Shown here: piece by piece, positions 26,614 to 36,007 of the stretch | Layout of the letters: each line of letters begins with the position of its first letter | How positions within the stretch are numbered: the first letter of the stretch is position 1 | Assembly (NCBI GenBank): GCA_025354645.1 | Contig: JANXML010000018.1 | Coordinates: 1-40,429, forward strand | DNA length: 40,429 bases | From: Arcicella sp. | GTDB lineage: Bacteria; Bacteroidota; Bacteroidia; Cytophagales; Spirosomataceae | Reading direction: 5' to 3' | Position numbers and translations under genes: made by a program | The notes under the pieces: model-generated | What the model was told of the DNA's origin: nothing | The model's database searches: none | What the model saw: the letters and a program-made list of their open reading frames with translations, nothing else

Positions 26614-28869
26614 ATGAAAATAATTTACTGTTTTATCTTGCTTTTGTACTCCTTTAAAACCTTCGCTCAAGATATATTTTTACCTGATTCTATTAAAAAA
26701 AATATTGAAGCAACGCCTATAAATATCCGCTTAAAAATAGACGGAAAATTGGATGAATCCATTTGGAACCAAGCCAAAGAAATTACTGATTTTGTGCAGA
26801 TTGAACCCAATCAAAAAGAACCAGCTAATCAAAAAACAGTTTTTAAATTAATGTATAATGCTGATTATCTGTACGTTGGAGCAATTATGTATGAACCCAA
26901 AGGTAAAAGAGCCTTGCGTGTTCCCAACCTCCAACGTGATTTTGATTATAACGGAAGTGACCAAATCGGTATTTCAATTGATGGTTTTAACGATGAGCGA
27001 AATGCGATGGTTTTTATGGCAAATCCCTACGGTTCGCAACGTGATTTATTAACTTTTGATGATCAAGTTTTTGATACCGATTGGGATGGATTGTGGCGTG
27101 TTCGTACCTCCCGAACCGACACCGCTTGGGTTGCCGAATTTGCAATTCCTTGGAAAACGCTTCGTTATCAACAAAATAAAGAAGCTCAAACTTGGAGTAT
27201 AAATTTTTTCAGACTTCGGAGAATGACCAATGAACAAACCGCTTGGTCGGCGGTTCCAAGAGCATTTTCTCCTTCAAGGATGCAATATGCAGGGAAATTA
27301 ACAAATATTCAGGCTCCTCCACCATCACCCAATGTGCGTGTACAACCTTATATTTTAATGTCAGACAGTCGCTTCAATGGTTCAGAATTATACAACAAAA
27401 AAGACGGTTCATCGGTGAAAATTGGCGGAGAAATTAAGTGGGCAGTAACCCCAAATACAGTTGTTGATTTGACTTACAACACAGATTTTGCTCAAGCCGA
27501 TGCGGATAGGCAAGTAAACAATTTGACTCGTTTATCGGTATTTTTTCCAGAACGCCGACAGTTTTTCCTTGAAAATGCTTCCCTTTTTGCCACTGGATTA
27601 TCACCAATTGATGATTTTTATGGAGGACAACAAATAGTGCAACCATTTTTCAGCAGAACCATCGGTTTAAGTTCAGACGGGCGACCTATTCCAATTGAGG
27701 CAGGTTTTAGGGTCGTAAATCGTTCCTTAAAAAGTAATTCTGGATTATTATATGTTCGTCAACGAGAAGCTGATAATAGTTTAGCGACTAATTTTTTCGT
27801 GGGAAGATATTCACAAAATATTGGTAAACAAAATAGAATTGGAGGGATAGCCACTTGGAAAAATGATGCTTTGAACGAGAATATAACGGGTTCAGTTGAT
27901 GGCTTTTTTAGGGTTAACGAAAGTACCACTATAAACACGATGGCGATGGTTTCGGAAGGAACAGGGCAAAAAACAGGGTATTCTGGTTACTATCAATTTT
28001 ATCACAAAGGTATAAAATGGCAATATTGGTTAAACCAAAGCATTGTAAATCAGGACTTTAATCCAGAAATGGGCTTTGTGGCTCGCCCAAATGTTATAGA
28101 AAATACAACGGGTTTTTATTGGTTGAATCGTGGCAAGTGGTTGCCTAAATTCATCCGTGCCTTTGAACCTGGAGCATTTTATTTGAATTACTATTCTGCC
28201 TCAACTGGCAAATTGGTTGAAGAACAATGGAACACAAATCCAATCTGGTTTACCTTACAGAATGGCGGAGCTTTTGGTGTTTTCACCAACACATTTTATC
28301 AACTACTTGATTATACCGACGGAACTGAACCCCTATCTTTTTTCAATGTGAATATTCCAGAAGGAAAATATAACTACAACCGATTTAGTGTTATTGCTTC
28401 AACGGACCCATCGAAAAAGGTTTCATTTTTTGTGAATGCTGAAACTGGAAAATATTATAACGGAGATTTAACGACGATTTCAGGAAATTTCACGATTGCA
28501 CCAGTACCTCACATATCAATTCAAGGGCGTTTTGCAAACAATAATTACCAGAATTTGGGAGTAAAAAATGAATCGGGCAATAATCAGCTTTATACCCTTT
28601 CAGGACGTTTTGCATTGAACCCAAGAGTGCAATTAATTGGGTTTTATCAACACAGTTCAATTAGTAATTTTGATGTTTGGAATATTCGTTTTTCGTGGGA
28701 ATACAAACCACTTTCGTTTATTTATTTAGTATTTAATCAACGTGGATATGACGATTTTAGAACACAATTATCAAACGATGGGTTAAGAAGACGAGTAATG
28801 CCTGAACAATTATCAAGGCAAAACGAACAGCAAATCATAACGAAGATTTCTTATTTGAAACAATTTTGA
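26614..28869 (+). CDS. DUF5916 outer-membrane protein with CBM9-like N-terminal domain
   Basis: An exported protein of 751 residues with a signal peptide (MKIIYCFILLLYSFKTFAQ). A carbohydrate-binding family 9-like domain spans about 35-230 (IDGKLDESIWNQAKEITDF, then YNADYLYVGAIMYEPKGKR and DTAWVAEFAIPWKTLRY). The DUF5916 region follows and begins with VRVQPYILMSDSRF. It then has FFPERRQFFLENASLF, a hallmark of the family, and many amphipathic strands ending in aromatic residues (IRFSWEYKPLSFIYLVFNQRG near the C-terminus), consistent with an outer-membrane beta-barrel. The ligand is unknown. It is monocistronic by its surroundings, with a convergent PIN gene three bases after its stop. Confidence 0.9.
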   Translation: MKIIYCFILLLYSFKTFAQDIFLPDSIKKNIEATPINIRLKIDGKLDESIWNQAKEITDFVQIEPNQKEPANQKTVFKLMYNADYLYVGAIMYEPKGKRALRVPNLQRDFDYNGSDQIGISIDGFNDERNAMVFMANPYGSQRDLLTFDDQVFDTDWDGLWRVRTSRTDTAWVAEFAIPWKTLRYQQNKEAQTWSINFFRLRRMTNEQTAWSAVPRAFSPSRMQYAGKLTNIQAPPPSPNVRVQPYILMSDSRFNGSELYNKKDGSSVKIGGEIKWAVTPNTVVDLTYNTDFAQADADRQVNNLTRLSVFFPERRQFFLENASLFATGLSPIDDFYGGQQIVQPFFSRTIGLSSDGRPIPIEAGFRVVNRSLKSNSGLLYVRQREADNSLATNFFVGRYSQNIGKQNRIGGIATWKNDALNENITGSVDGFFRVNESTTINTMAMVSEGTGQKTGYSGYYQFYHKGIKWQYWLNQSIVNQDFNPEMGFVARPNVIENTTGFYWLNRGKWLPKFIRAFEPGAFYLNYYSASTGKLVEEQWNTNPIWFTLQNGGAFGVFTNTFYQLLDYTDGTEPLSFFNVNIPEGKYNYNRFSVIASTDPSKKVSFFVNAETGKYYNGDLTTISGNFTIAPVPHISIQGRFANNNYQNLGVKNESGNNQLYTLSGRFALNPRVQLIGFYQHSSISNFDVWNIRFSWEYKPLSFIYLVFNQRGYDDFRTQLSNDGLRRRVMPEQLSRQNEQQIITKISYLKQF

Positions 28870-28872
28870 TAA

Positions 28873-29289
28873 TCACTCTTCCATTTTTTTAATAATTTCT
28901 AAAAATTCTTTGAGAGTCAATACTTTAACTTTTGGAAAAGGAATATCTTTTAAAACTTTGAAATGACCATCCACAATTACAACGTAATCAGATATGGAAG
29001 ATATAGCAGTATCTACAAACTTATTATCGTCATGGTCTGAAATAATAAGCTCCCAACGATAGAAAATTTCGGTATGGATTGAATTACGTTGTTTTAAAAT
29101 AAGTTCTAATAAATTTTCCGAAATTTCAGCGGTCATTTTTTCCGCAAATATTTCTGAATATTCATTAAGAATTTCAGTTGAAATAACTAATTCAAATTTT
29201 GTATTACGAAAAGAATCAAAAATTGGGCGAAAGGGTGATAATTTAGGAATGATTGCCAAGAAGCAATTTGTATCAATAACAACTCTCAT
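28873..29289 (-). CDS. PIN-domain ribonuclease, putative toxin (second pair)
   Basis: A 138-residue PIN-fold protein. Acidic residues in PIN order are D6 (RVVIDTNCFLA), E43 (EILNEYSEIF), D88 and D93 (HDDNKFVDTAI) and D107 (VIVDGHFKVL), all compatible with a Mg-dependent ribonuclease. The SDHDDNKFVDTA pattern with VVIVDGHF marks it as another 'putative toxin-antitoxin system toxin component, PIN family'. It shares only general PIN features with the pair at 2936-3576 and is not a recent copy. The start overlaps the antitoxin stop by one base. Confidence 0.85.
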   Translation of the reverse strand: MRVVIDTNCFLAIIPKLSPFRPIFDSFRNTKFELVISTEILNEYSEIFAEKMTAEISENLLELILKQRNSIHTEIFYRWELIISDHDDNKFVDTAISSISDYVVIVDGHFKVLKDIPFPKVKVLTLKEFLEIIKKMEE

Positions 29290-29501
29290 TATTTGTGTAG
29301 ATAAGGGGTTCTAAGATGTTCGCCTAACCACTCATCTACTTTTGAAGCTCCCCAATTATTTTGATCAAAAAGTTCATCTACTTTTACATCAATTTTCTGA
29401 GCAAAATAATCAGCTAAAAGTTGTTGTATTTCCAAAACCTGGCTTTCTGGAAGAGGTCTTGAAAAGGTTTTTAATATTTCAAGTTGAAGATTGCTTAACA
29501 T
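29289..29501 (-). CDS. Putative antitoxin of the second PIN pair
   Basis: A 70-residue protein upstream of, and coupled by one base to, the PIN toxin. It has MLSNLQLEILKTFSRPLPES, a helix with LEIQQLLADYFAQKIDVKVD, and a Trp-containing end (NNWGASKVDEWLGEHLRTPY). I recall this pattern (helix - LADYFA - DELWE - NW) from small Bacteroidota antitoxins, but have not verified it. An upstream in-frame ATG at 29519 would add six residues; the MLSNLQ start fits the remembered pattern better. Confidence 0.7.
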   Translation of the reverse strand: MLSNLQLEILKTFSRPLPESQVLEIQQLLADYFAQKIDVKVDELFDQNNWGASKVDEWLGEHLRTPYLHK

Positions 29502-29554
29502 GATTTTTTTTACAAACATAATAAAAAATGAACTCTTAAACGAACTTGAAAAAT

Positions 29555-29935
29555 ATGGATTTTAATAAAATCTCTATCCGTCCAATCATAACTTTTGAAA
29601 AAGAGGCTGAAAGTGAATTTGAAAAATTTCAGAATGAGGTATTACGTCCTGTTTTGAAATTACAAAATGATTTACTCTTTGAAATCTTCAAAATCTACGC
29701 AGATAAGCGTAAAGGCTCTTTTTATAAAATTTCCGAAAAAGAGCAAATGATTTACATCGACCAATGCGTTCGGAAAGACATGAAGTTTAAGCATTATCTC
29801 GAAGGTATCGTTACAGGAATGTTTACACTTGAAGAATACGCCAGATTTATGGAAAATGAAGAAGAATTGACCAAAAGAATAATTAATTTATTAGTACAAA
29901 GATTACAAAATCAGTTTAGAACTGAAAGTAAATAA
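29555..29935 (+). CDS. Conserved small helical protein, function unknown
   Basis: A 126-residue soluble, mostly helical protein (MDFNKISIRPIITFEKEAES, FQNEVLRPVLKLQNDLLFEI, KDMKFKHYLEGIVTGMFTLE, then INLLVQRLQNQF). I recognise the pattern from other Bacteroidota genomes, where it is sometimes labelled glyoxalase. Nothing here supports a glyoxalase fold or metal site, and I do not use that name. A TTG start at 29546 would add three residues. The start is divergent from the antitoxin gene; the stop overlaps the convergent MBOAT gene by 20 bases. It is probably a stand-alone gene. Confidence 0.75.
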   Translation: MDFNKISIRPIITFEKEAESEFEKFQNEVLRPVLKLQNDLLFEIFKIYADKRKGSFYKISEKEQMIYIDQCVRKDMKFKHYLEGIVTGMFTLEEYARFMENEEELTKRIINLLVQRLQNQFRTESK

Positions 29936-31391
29936 ATTGTGCTGGTTCGTCATACATTCCTAAGAATAAAATTGCCAAAATTATTCCGTAATAAAGTACC
30001 CACCGAACCATTAATGGGCTTTGATTTAGCGTATTCCTTAAGCTTCTTCCACGCTGTTTAAGATGCACTATTTCCATCACAAGTATTGCAAAAGCTACCA
30101 TTGCAAAATTGGTAATTCCTTTTCCTAAAAATACATTTTTTTCGATAAATTCCTTATTATTAAGCTGTTGCAGTTGCTCGCCAATTCCCGAGAACAGATT
30201 TCCTGCAATATAAAAAGCCTCTTGAATTTTGGAAGCACGGAAGAAAATCCAAGCGAAAGCAACCAAACAAAAAACTGTAAAAATCTGAACTATTTTGTAG
30301 AGAAAAGGCAGTCTATTTATACCGAATAAGCCCCTTAATTTGTTCCTAAAATTCACCGTTAGGTTTGCAAAAATAAGGTAAAATCCGTGAATTGCTCCCC
30401 ATATTACAAACGTCCAACTTGCTCCGTGCCATATTCCTGATACCAAAAAGACGATAAAAAGATTGTATTCTCTACGCCATTTTGAAACCCGATTTCCGCC
30501 TAATGAAAAATACAAATAATCTCTGAACCAAGAAGATAATGAAATATGCCAGCGTCGCCAAAATTCTGAAATTGTTTTTGAAAAATAGGGACGGTCGAAG
30601 TTTTTCATTAATCTGAAACCCATCACTTGTGCTGAACCAAGTGCAATATCTGAATACCCTGAAAAATCACAAAAAATTTGAATTGAAAAAAAAATAGTGG
30701 CTACAATTAATGGAATTCCATGATAGTTGTAAGGATATTTATAGACCATTTCAACCATCACAGAAAGACGGTCTGCAATGACAACTTTCTTAAACATTCC
30801 CCAAACCATGAGTTTTAATCCGTCCGTAACTCGCTGATAATCAAAGTCATGCTTCTCATAAAATTGATGAATCACATTTTGCGGACGCTCAATCGGACCT
30901 GCCACTAATTGCGGGTAAAACATTACGTATAAGGCATAAATTCCGAAATGATGCTCGGCTTTTTGGTTGCCACGATAGACTTCAATCGTGTATGACATTG
31001 CCTGAAAAGTATGAAAAGATAGCCCGATTGGTAGTAAAATATCTAAGAATGGAATAGGGTTTTTGAGATCAAATCCTTCTAAAAGCCACGTAAAATTCAG
31101 ATTCAAAAAATTATAATATTTAAAAATTGCCAGCACCCCAATATTAGCAATGAGACTCAATGTAAGATAAAATTTACGCTTTTCCCCCTCAGATTGTTCA
31201 ATATAAATTCCTGCGAAATAGTCAATTACGATTGTAAAACCTAAAATTAGGATATAAATAGGCTTGAAGACCATGTAGAAATAGCAACTTGCAATCAGCA
31301 ACAAAGCCCAACGAAAACGATAAGGCAATATGAAATACAAAATCGTAACGATGGGAAAGAAAATAAGGAATTCTATAGAGTTAAAAAGCAT
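29916..31391 (-). CDS. MBOAT family O-acyltransferase (AlgI-like)
   Basis: An inner-membrane acyltransferase, 491 residues with about ten hydrophobic segments. Family marks are MLFNSIEFLIFFPIVTILYF at the N-terminus, QLVAGPIERPQNVIHQF, FCDFSGYSDIALGSAQVMGF, ISEFWRRWHISLSSWFRDYL and SGIWHGASWTFVIWGAIHG, which holds the essential MBOAT His. AlgI/PatA-type MBOATs pass acetyl groups across the membrane to a periplasmic SGNH partner that modifies polysaccharide or peptidoglycan. The SGNH gene lies upstream in the same direction, 224 bases away, and looks like that partner. NamZ, a muramidase, sits one gene further, suggesting peptidoglycan or envelope glycan as the target. Confidence 0.93.
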   Translation of the reverse strand: MLFNSIEFLIFFPIVTILYFILPYRFRWALLLIASCYFYMVFKPIYILILGFTIVIDYFAGIYIEQSEGEKRKFYLTLSLIANIGVLAIFKYYNFLNLNFTWLLEGFDLKNPIPFLDILLPIGLSFHTFQAMSYTIEVYRGNQKAEHHFGIYALYVMFYPQLVAGPIERPQNVIHQFYEKHDFDYQRVTDGLKLMVWGMFKKVVIADRLSVMVEMVYKYPYNYHGIPLIVATIFFSIQIFCDFSGYSDIALGSAQVMGFRLMKNFDRPYFSKTISEFWRRWHISLSSWFRDYLYFSLGGNRVSKWRREYNLFIVFLVSGIWHGASWTFVIWGAIHGFYLIFANLTVNFRNKLRGLFGINRLPFLYKIVQIFTVFCLVAFAWIFFRASKIQEAFYIAGNLFSGIGEQLQQLNNKEFIEKNVFLGKGITNFAMVAFAILVMEIVHLKQRGRSLRNTLNQSPLMVRWVLYYGIILAILFLGMYDEPAQFIYFQF

Positions 31392-31615
31392 GGTTTTTAA
31401 TGAATCAATTAATTTCTGTGTAAGTTCAATGCTGCAATTTCCAAAAAGGTGAAAATGGGTATCATAAAAGTAATTATCTGAATATATTCCATCTTAATTA
31501 TTTTTATGTACCAGTCCTGATTAAAATTTTTCAATTGATAGTAGAAGTATCAATTGGTTTTCATTAGATGAATTATGCTTGTTGCAAACGGCAATTTATT
31601 AACTGTAAACTCCAC

Positions 31616-32569
31616 TCATATCCCTTCCTGTTCCAATAATTGAATCAATCTTGATGAAAATATTCTACGTCCTTGGGAATTCAAATGAAAGGGATTATCA
31701 TAAAAATAGCTATCGTCCATTACAGAATTCTCTGGATTTCCTAATATCGAAAATTTCAAATTATTTCGATATTGTTGTTCAATTTTCTTGATTACAGGCA
31801 TATTTTTTTCAAAACCACTTTCCACGTAACTCGGAAATGTAAAAAAAACAATTACACCTTTTTGTTTTGCAAAAATTTCAAAGTCATTCAAATCTTTAAT
31901 TTGTCCGCTAAATTCCACATCCTTTGAAATTTCTGGAACATCAAATTTAGGGTTTGGATTATTCAAATGACCCAATAAATCGCCATTTTTAGCAAAGCAT
32001 TTTCTAAAAAAAACGGACGTTGTATCCTCAATACTAATTGGTCTTGTACGGGTTCCAGACCAAATCTCACCCATTAATAATTTAAAATCAGTCAATCTAT
32101 GCACGGTATATGCCCCAACTTCTTCAAAAAAAGACGTGAAATGCACCCAATTTTTGGCGGGTGGATAAAAGTCGGCAGCCATCAATTTTTCTTCATTAGA
32201 ACCTTTAGATTTAATAACATATTCCAACGTAATTAATACAATATCGCCTTTTCTAACACTTGCTTTCAACTGGTCCATCATAAATCGGCTTCCCAATTTG
32301 AAGTGAAGTGAGGCATTTACGACGGGTATTTCCAATTCGTTCGACAAGAAATCACTATCAACTCCAAATGACATACTCGACCCACTCATCAAAATCAATC
32401 GGGGCGAAGATACAGAATCCAATAAGTGCATTTTGTCAGAAATAGTTGCCATATACGTATTTCTGGCACTTGGGTTAAAAGCTAAATCTAACCTTCTTAT
32501 TCCTTCAATTAGAATTAAAGGCACCAAAGCAATGAGTATGATTCGTGTAAAAAATTTTATAAGTTTCAA
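31616..32569 (-). CDS. SGNH-type periplasmic protein, probable MBOAT partner
   Basis: A 317-residue protein with one N-terminal membrane anchor (IKFFTRIILIALVPLILI). SGNH features are the nucleophile block LMSGSSMSFGVDSDFL (Ser near residue 63) and, at the C-terminus, FYDNPFHLNSQGRRIFSSRL, whose D-x-x-x-H arrangement fits the catalytic Asp and His. Spacing and order match AlgJ/AlgX/PatB-like O-acetyltransferases that finish the transfer begun by an MBOAT protein. A GDSL esterase removing acetyl groups is the main alternative. It lies 46 bases after NamZ and upstream of MBOAT in the same direction, so a common transcript is likely. Confidence 0.8.
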   Translation of the reverse strand: MKLIKFFTRIILIALVPLILIEGIRRLDLAFNPSARNTYMATISDKMHLLDSVSSPRLILMSGSSMSFGVDSDFLSNELEIPVVNASLHFKLGSRFMMDQLKASVRKGDIVLITLEYVIKSKGSNEEKLMAADFYPPAKNWVHFTSFFEEVGAYTVHRLTDFKLLMGEIWSGTRTRPISIEDTTSVFFRKCFAKNGDLLGHLNNPNPKFDVPEISKDVEFSGQIKDLNDFEIFAKQKGVIVFFTFPSYVESGFEKNMPVIKKIEQQYRNNLKFSILGNPENSVMDDSYFYDNPFHLNSQGRRIFSSRLIQLLEQEGI

Positions 32570-32615
32570 GTGATTATTGTGTTGTGATTATGGGTTATAT
32601 TTTGTGGGAAATCAT

Positions 32616-33788
32616 TTATAATTCATACAGCAAATATTTCTTCCGAATCGTTTTATATTTATCCAAATCAACCTTCCAAGAAGCCCGAATCTGCGTTTCA
32701 TTCATTCCAGCGATGATTTGCTTTCTAATCGTATCGCTTCCAGCCAATTTATCAAAAAACGAAGGACTACTAAAAAACTTGGCTTTGTTGTCTGACTTCT
32801 GATAATAATCAATCACATATTTCAAGGTAAATGCTTGATTTCGAGCATCAATTTTTGATAAATCTTCGCCATAACACAACTTTCCTTTTTGTGGTGGATT
32901 CTTCGCCCCAGGTTTATCTTCGGGCGTAAAAGTAAAACTTCCATTCTTGGGATTTGGCGAACCAATTACCTGAAATTGCTTATCTGTTCCACGTCCAACG
33001 CTTATATCAGTTCCTTCAAAAAAGCAAATGGAAGGATATAAAAGCATGGATTGCAGATTGGGCAAATTGGGCGAAGTAGCAATTGGCGGATTATAAGGCG
33101 TTGAATGTTTATAACCTAAACACTTGATAATCTGAACATTACATTTTTTATTTCCAGATAACCAACCTTCCCCATTAATCATTTGAGCCAATTCGCCAAC
33201 CGTGCAACCATGAACCACTGGCACGGGATTTAAACCCACGAATGAAGCAAATTTCTTATCCAAAACTTGTCCATCCACATAATGACCATTCGGATTTGGT
33301 CGATCCAAAATCAACAATTTTTTCGATTGTTCCGCACACGCTTCCATGACATAGTGCATCGTGGATGTATAGGTGTAAAACCTTGCACCAACGTCTTGAA
33401 TATCAAAAATCACCACATCAATCCCTTGTAATTGAGCTGCAGAAGGCTTTTTGTTACTTCCGTATAAAGAAACAATCGGCAAACCAGTTTTTTTGTCCAC
33501 ACCATTTGCCACGTGTTCGCCCGCATCAGCCGTTCCTCTAAAACCATGTTCGGGAGCAAAAATAGTCTTTATTTTTATGCCTAACGAAAGCAAAGAATCC
33601 GCCAAATGCGTTTTCCCAATCGTTGAAGTATGATTCACAACTAAAGCAATTGTCTTTCCTTTTAAATCAGAAACATATAGATTGGTCTGTTCAGCACCTA
33701 TTTTTAGAGATTTTTGGGCATCGGCTTGGGTCGAAACACAGGCAAATGTTATAAATACTAATGTGAAATTTATGACTAATTTAAACAT
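32616..33788 (-). CDS. namZ: NamZ-like exo-beta-N-acetylmuramidase (DUF1343)
   Basis: A secreted glycosidase, 390 residues with a signal peptide (FTLVFITFACVSTQADAQ). It has the family features IALVVNHTSTIGKTHLADSL, IFAPEHGFRGTADAGEHV, VVIFDIQDVGARFYTYTSTM and FFEGTDISVGRGTDKQFQVI. Characterised NamZ enzymes (Bacillus subtilis, Tannerella forsythia) cleave terminal N-acetylmuramic acid from peptidoglycan fragments, for cell-wall recovery. In this window a ROK sugar kinase and a GH20 hexosaminidase could take part in the same recycling, but they are not in this operon. Its first codons overlap the end of the Rpn gene by eight bases. Confidence 0.9.
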   Translation of the reverse strand: MFKLVINFTLVFITFACVSTQADAQKSLKIGAEQTNLYVSDLKGKTIALVVNHTSTIGKTHLADSLLSLGIKIKTIFAPEHGFRGTADAGEHVANGVDKKTGLPIVSLYGSNKKPSAAQLQGIDVVIFDIQDVGARFYTYTSTMHYVMEACAEQSKKLLILDRPNPNGHYVDGQVLDKKFASFVGLNPVPVVHGCTVGELAQMINGEGWLSGNKKCNVQIIKCLGYKHSTPYNPPIATSPNLPNLQSMLLYPSICFFEGTDISVGRGTDKQFQVIGSPNPKNGSFTFTPEDKPGAKNPPQKGKLCYGEDLSKIDARNQAFTLKYVIDYYQKSDNKAKFFSSPSFFDKLAGSDTIRKQIIAGMNETQIRASWKVDLDKYKTIRKKYLLYEL

Positions 33789-34683
33789 TGGCTCTTAGTT
33801 GATTGATTTTCTCTTCGGATAATCCTGTTAATAAAATTATTATACTATTCGATAAATTTTCAATGATAGCTTTTTTGGCAATTTCAATATTACGAGATAT
33901 CATTCCTTCTTCTCTTCCTTGTTGTCTTCCTTCTTCTCTTCCTTTTTGCTCTCCTTTTTTTTCTCCGTCCAAAAACGCTGTGTTAGTTACATTAGTTAAG
34001 TCTCTGTAATACTTTAAACTACTTTCATATTCGGCAAACTCTTGCTTTGAGAACTTCGCAATTTCAGCGGCTTTAAAAAGTTTTTTAAATATTTTTTCTT
34101 GAAATCTATCAGGAATATTATCTAAGCGATGAAGATTCTTAAAGACGTATAGCCATTTATCGAAATGCGTTACAAGATCATATTCTTCTTTTTTAAAATT
34201 AGGCATTTCCAAATAAATGTAGGTCAATTTATCGTAAAACACTTCACAATTTTGGTTTTTCAATTGAACCACGTGAAGTACCTGTTGTTCTTCTCTATCT
34301 TCTTCAAAAACAAAATCTAAAATTCCAACGGTATAAACTGCCGATAGTTGAAAATCCCATTCGCCTCTCAATGCCTGTTCTTGTATTGGAAAGGTGGAAT
34401 AATAAATGCTTCTTTCTTTAAAAAAATTCTGTTTGGCTTTCTGAATTTCTACAATAAATTTATCGCCTTTTTCGCTTGTACAGTACAAATCGAAAATTGC
34501 TTTTCTATCAAGGCTTGTACTACCTAAAAATTCGTTTTTGGTGTAAGTTAATTCTTTTATTTTATGCTTTTCTGGAAGGATTTGATTCAAAAAATCTATC
34601 ATCAAATCCTTATTTGGCTCAGTACCAAACAGTTTTTTGAAGCCAAAATCTGTGAAAGGGTTGATATATTTATCTTTAAGCAT
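33781..34683 (-). CDS. Rpn family recombination-promoting nuclease/putative transposase
   Basis: A PD-(D/E)XK nuclease-fold protein, 300 residues. It begins MLKDKYINPFTDFGFKKLFG, the family start. The nuclease core has DRKAIFDLYC and KFIVEIQKAKQNFF (Asp, then Glu-x-Gln/Lys) and YSTFPIQEQALRGEWDF. Known members (Escherichia coli RpnA) cut DNA and promote recombination; their native role is debated and some are linked to phage defence. A run of Gly-Glu-Lys-Gln-Arg repeats near residues 250-275 is encoded by a TTC/TTCTT microsatellite (33899-33968). An upstream start at 34749 would overlap the divergent LolC/E start and add 22 residues without family similarity. The end overlaps namZ by eight bases, an odd host for a mobile-type gene. 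Confidence 0.88.
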   Translation of the reverse strand: MLKDKYINPFTDFGFKKLFGTEPNKDLMIDFLNQILPEKHKIKELTYTKNEFLGSTSLDRKAIFDLYCTSEKGDKFIVEIQKAKQNFFKERSIYYSTFPIQEQALRGEWDFQLSAVYTVGILDFVFEEDREEQQVLHVVQLKNQNCEVFYDKLTYIYLEMPNFKKEEYDLVTHFDKWLYVFKNLHRLDNIPDRFQEKIFKKLFKAAEIAKFSKQEFAEYESSLKYYRDLTNVTNTAFLDGEKKGEQKGREEGRQQGREEGMISRNIEIAKKAIIENLSNSIIILLTGLSEEKINQLRANV

Positions 34684-34747
34684 ATTTTTGATTTTTACAT
34701 TAAAATCAACGTCATTTGTACGATAAAACAAATTTACAAAATACCGC

Positions 34748-35968
34748 ATGAATTTTCCCTATTTCATTTCTCAACGCATCCAAAATACTAAAACTTCCTC
34801 ATTTTCTGGCACAGTTACAAAAATTGGTGTGGGTAGTATTGCCGTTGGTTTGGCAGTAATGATTTTGGCTTTTGCGGTATTGTTTGGGTTTAAAGAAGCC
34901 ATAAACCAGAAAATTTTTAGCTTGGCAGGACACATCAAAGTTGCCAAATTTTCCGCCAACGAATCCTACGAAGAATATCCCATTACGAAGCAAACAGATC
35001 TATTCAGAAATTATAAAAATATTCCAGAAATTGCTCATTTACAGACCGTTATCCAAAAAGCAGGCATTTTGAAAACTCGTCAAGATATTTTGGGCGTAGT
35101 GATGAAAGGCATTGGTAAAGACTTTGATTTCGAGCGTTTTCAACCCAATATTATTGAAGGAAAACAGATTGAATTTTCAGATTCTACGTATTCAAAAGAT
35201 ATTTTAATCAGTAAAATCATCGCTAATAAACTCCAACTAAAAGTAGGCGATTCACCGATTATTTATTTTTTAAACGCCACTGACCGTCCACGAAAATTAG
35301 TAATTAAAGGTATTTATGAAACAAGTTTAGAAGAATTTGATAAAAATCTCATCATTGGTGATATGGGCTTGATTCAGCGAATAAACGCCTGGGGAGCCGA
35401 TTCAGTGGGAAGTTATGAGATTTACGTCAAAGATTTTGAGCAATTGGACGCTACGGCGAAAGTGGTTCAAGATAAATTACAACCCGACATGAAATTGGAT
35501 AAAATCACGGATACTTTTATGGGTTTGTTTGACTGGTTGGGAATGTTAGATAGAAATATGGTGATTTTCTTGACCCTGATTTTGTTCGTGGCAAGTTTCA
35601 ATATGATTTCAATTTTGTTGGTTTTGATGTTGGAAAGAACTCCGATGATTGGCGTTTTAAAAGCTCTGGGAGGCAATGATTGGCAAATTAGAAAAATCTT
35701 TTTGTGGAGTGGTTTTCAGATGATTTTCAAAGGGTTGATTTATGGAAATGTGTTAGGAATTGGCATTTGTTTTCTTCAAAAATACTACAAAATTATTCCC
35801 TTAGATGCTGCAAATTATTACATGAACACTGTTCCGATTAGCTTAAATTGGTGGGTAATTTTATTATTAAATTTGGCAACAATTTCTTTGGTGATATTGG
35901 TTTTAATCATTCCAACCTTCGTCATCACCCGCATTGAACCCGTGAAGGCAATTGTGTTTCGGAAGTAA
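34748..35968 (+). CDS. LolC/LolE-like ABC transporter permease (FtsX domain)
   Basis: An inner-membrane permease of 406 residues with the FtsX/MacB arrangement. One N-terminal membrane segment (about 26-50) is followed by a periplasmic domain (about 52-265) and three C-terminal membrane segments. The most typical stretch is ERTPMIGVLKALGGNDWQIR with IFLWSGFQMIFKGLIYGN. LolC/E work with the LolD ATPase to release lipoproteins from the inner membrane toward LolA. No ATPase lies in the window, so the partner must be elsewhere and the exact member (LolC, LolE or other) is open. It is divergent from the Rpn gene across a 64-base gap that must hold both promoters. Confidence 0.88.
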   Translation: MNFPYFISQRIQNTKTSSFSGTVTKIGVGSIAVGLAVMILAFAVLFGFKEAINQKIFSLAGHIKVAKFSANESYEEYPITKQTDLFRNYKNIPEIAHLQTVIQKAGILKTRQDILGVVMKGIGKDFDFERFQPNIIEGKQIEFSDSTYSKDILISKIIANKLQLKVGDSPIIYFLNATDRPRKLVIKGIYETSLEEFDKNLIIGDMGLIQRINAWGADSVGSYEIYVKDFEQLDATAKVVQDKLQPDMKLDKITDTFMGLFDWLGMLDRNMVIFLTLILFVASFNMISILLVLMLERTPMIGVLKALGGNDWQIRKIFLWSGFQMIFKGLIYGNVLGIGICFLQKYYKIIPLDAANYYMNTVPISLNWWVILLLNLATISLVILVLIIPTFVITRIEPVKAIVFRK

Positions 35969-36007
35969 TTTGTGATTAAAAGTTAAAAATTTGAGATAGA
36001 AAGACTA

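Noticed and set aside
29555-29935. Glyoxalase as a name for the small helical protein
   Set aside because: I remember the label for similar proteins, but no metal-binding residues or glyoxalase fold can be seen.
34684-34749. An upstream start for the Rpn gene
   Set aside because: It would overlap the divergent permease start, and the family's conserved N-terminus begins at 34683.
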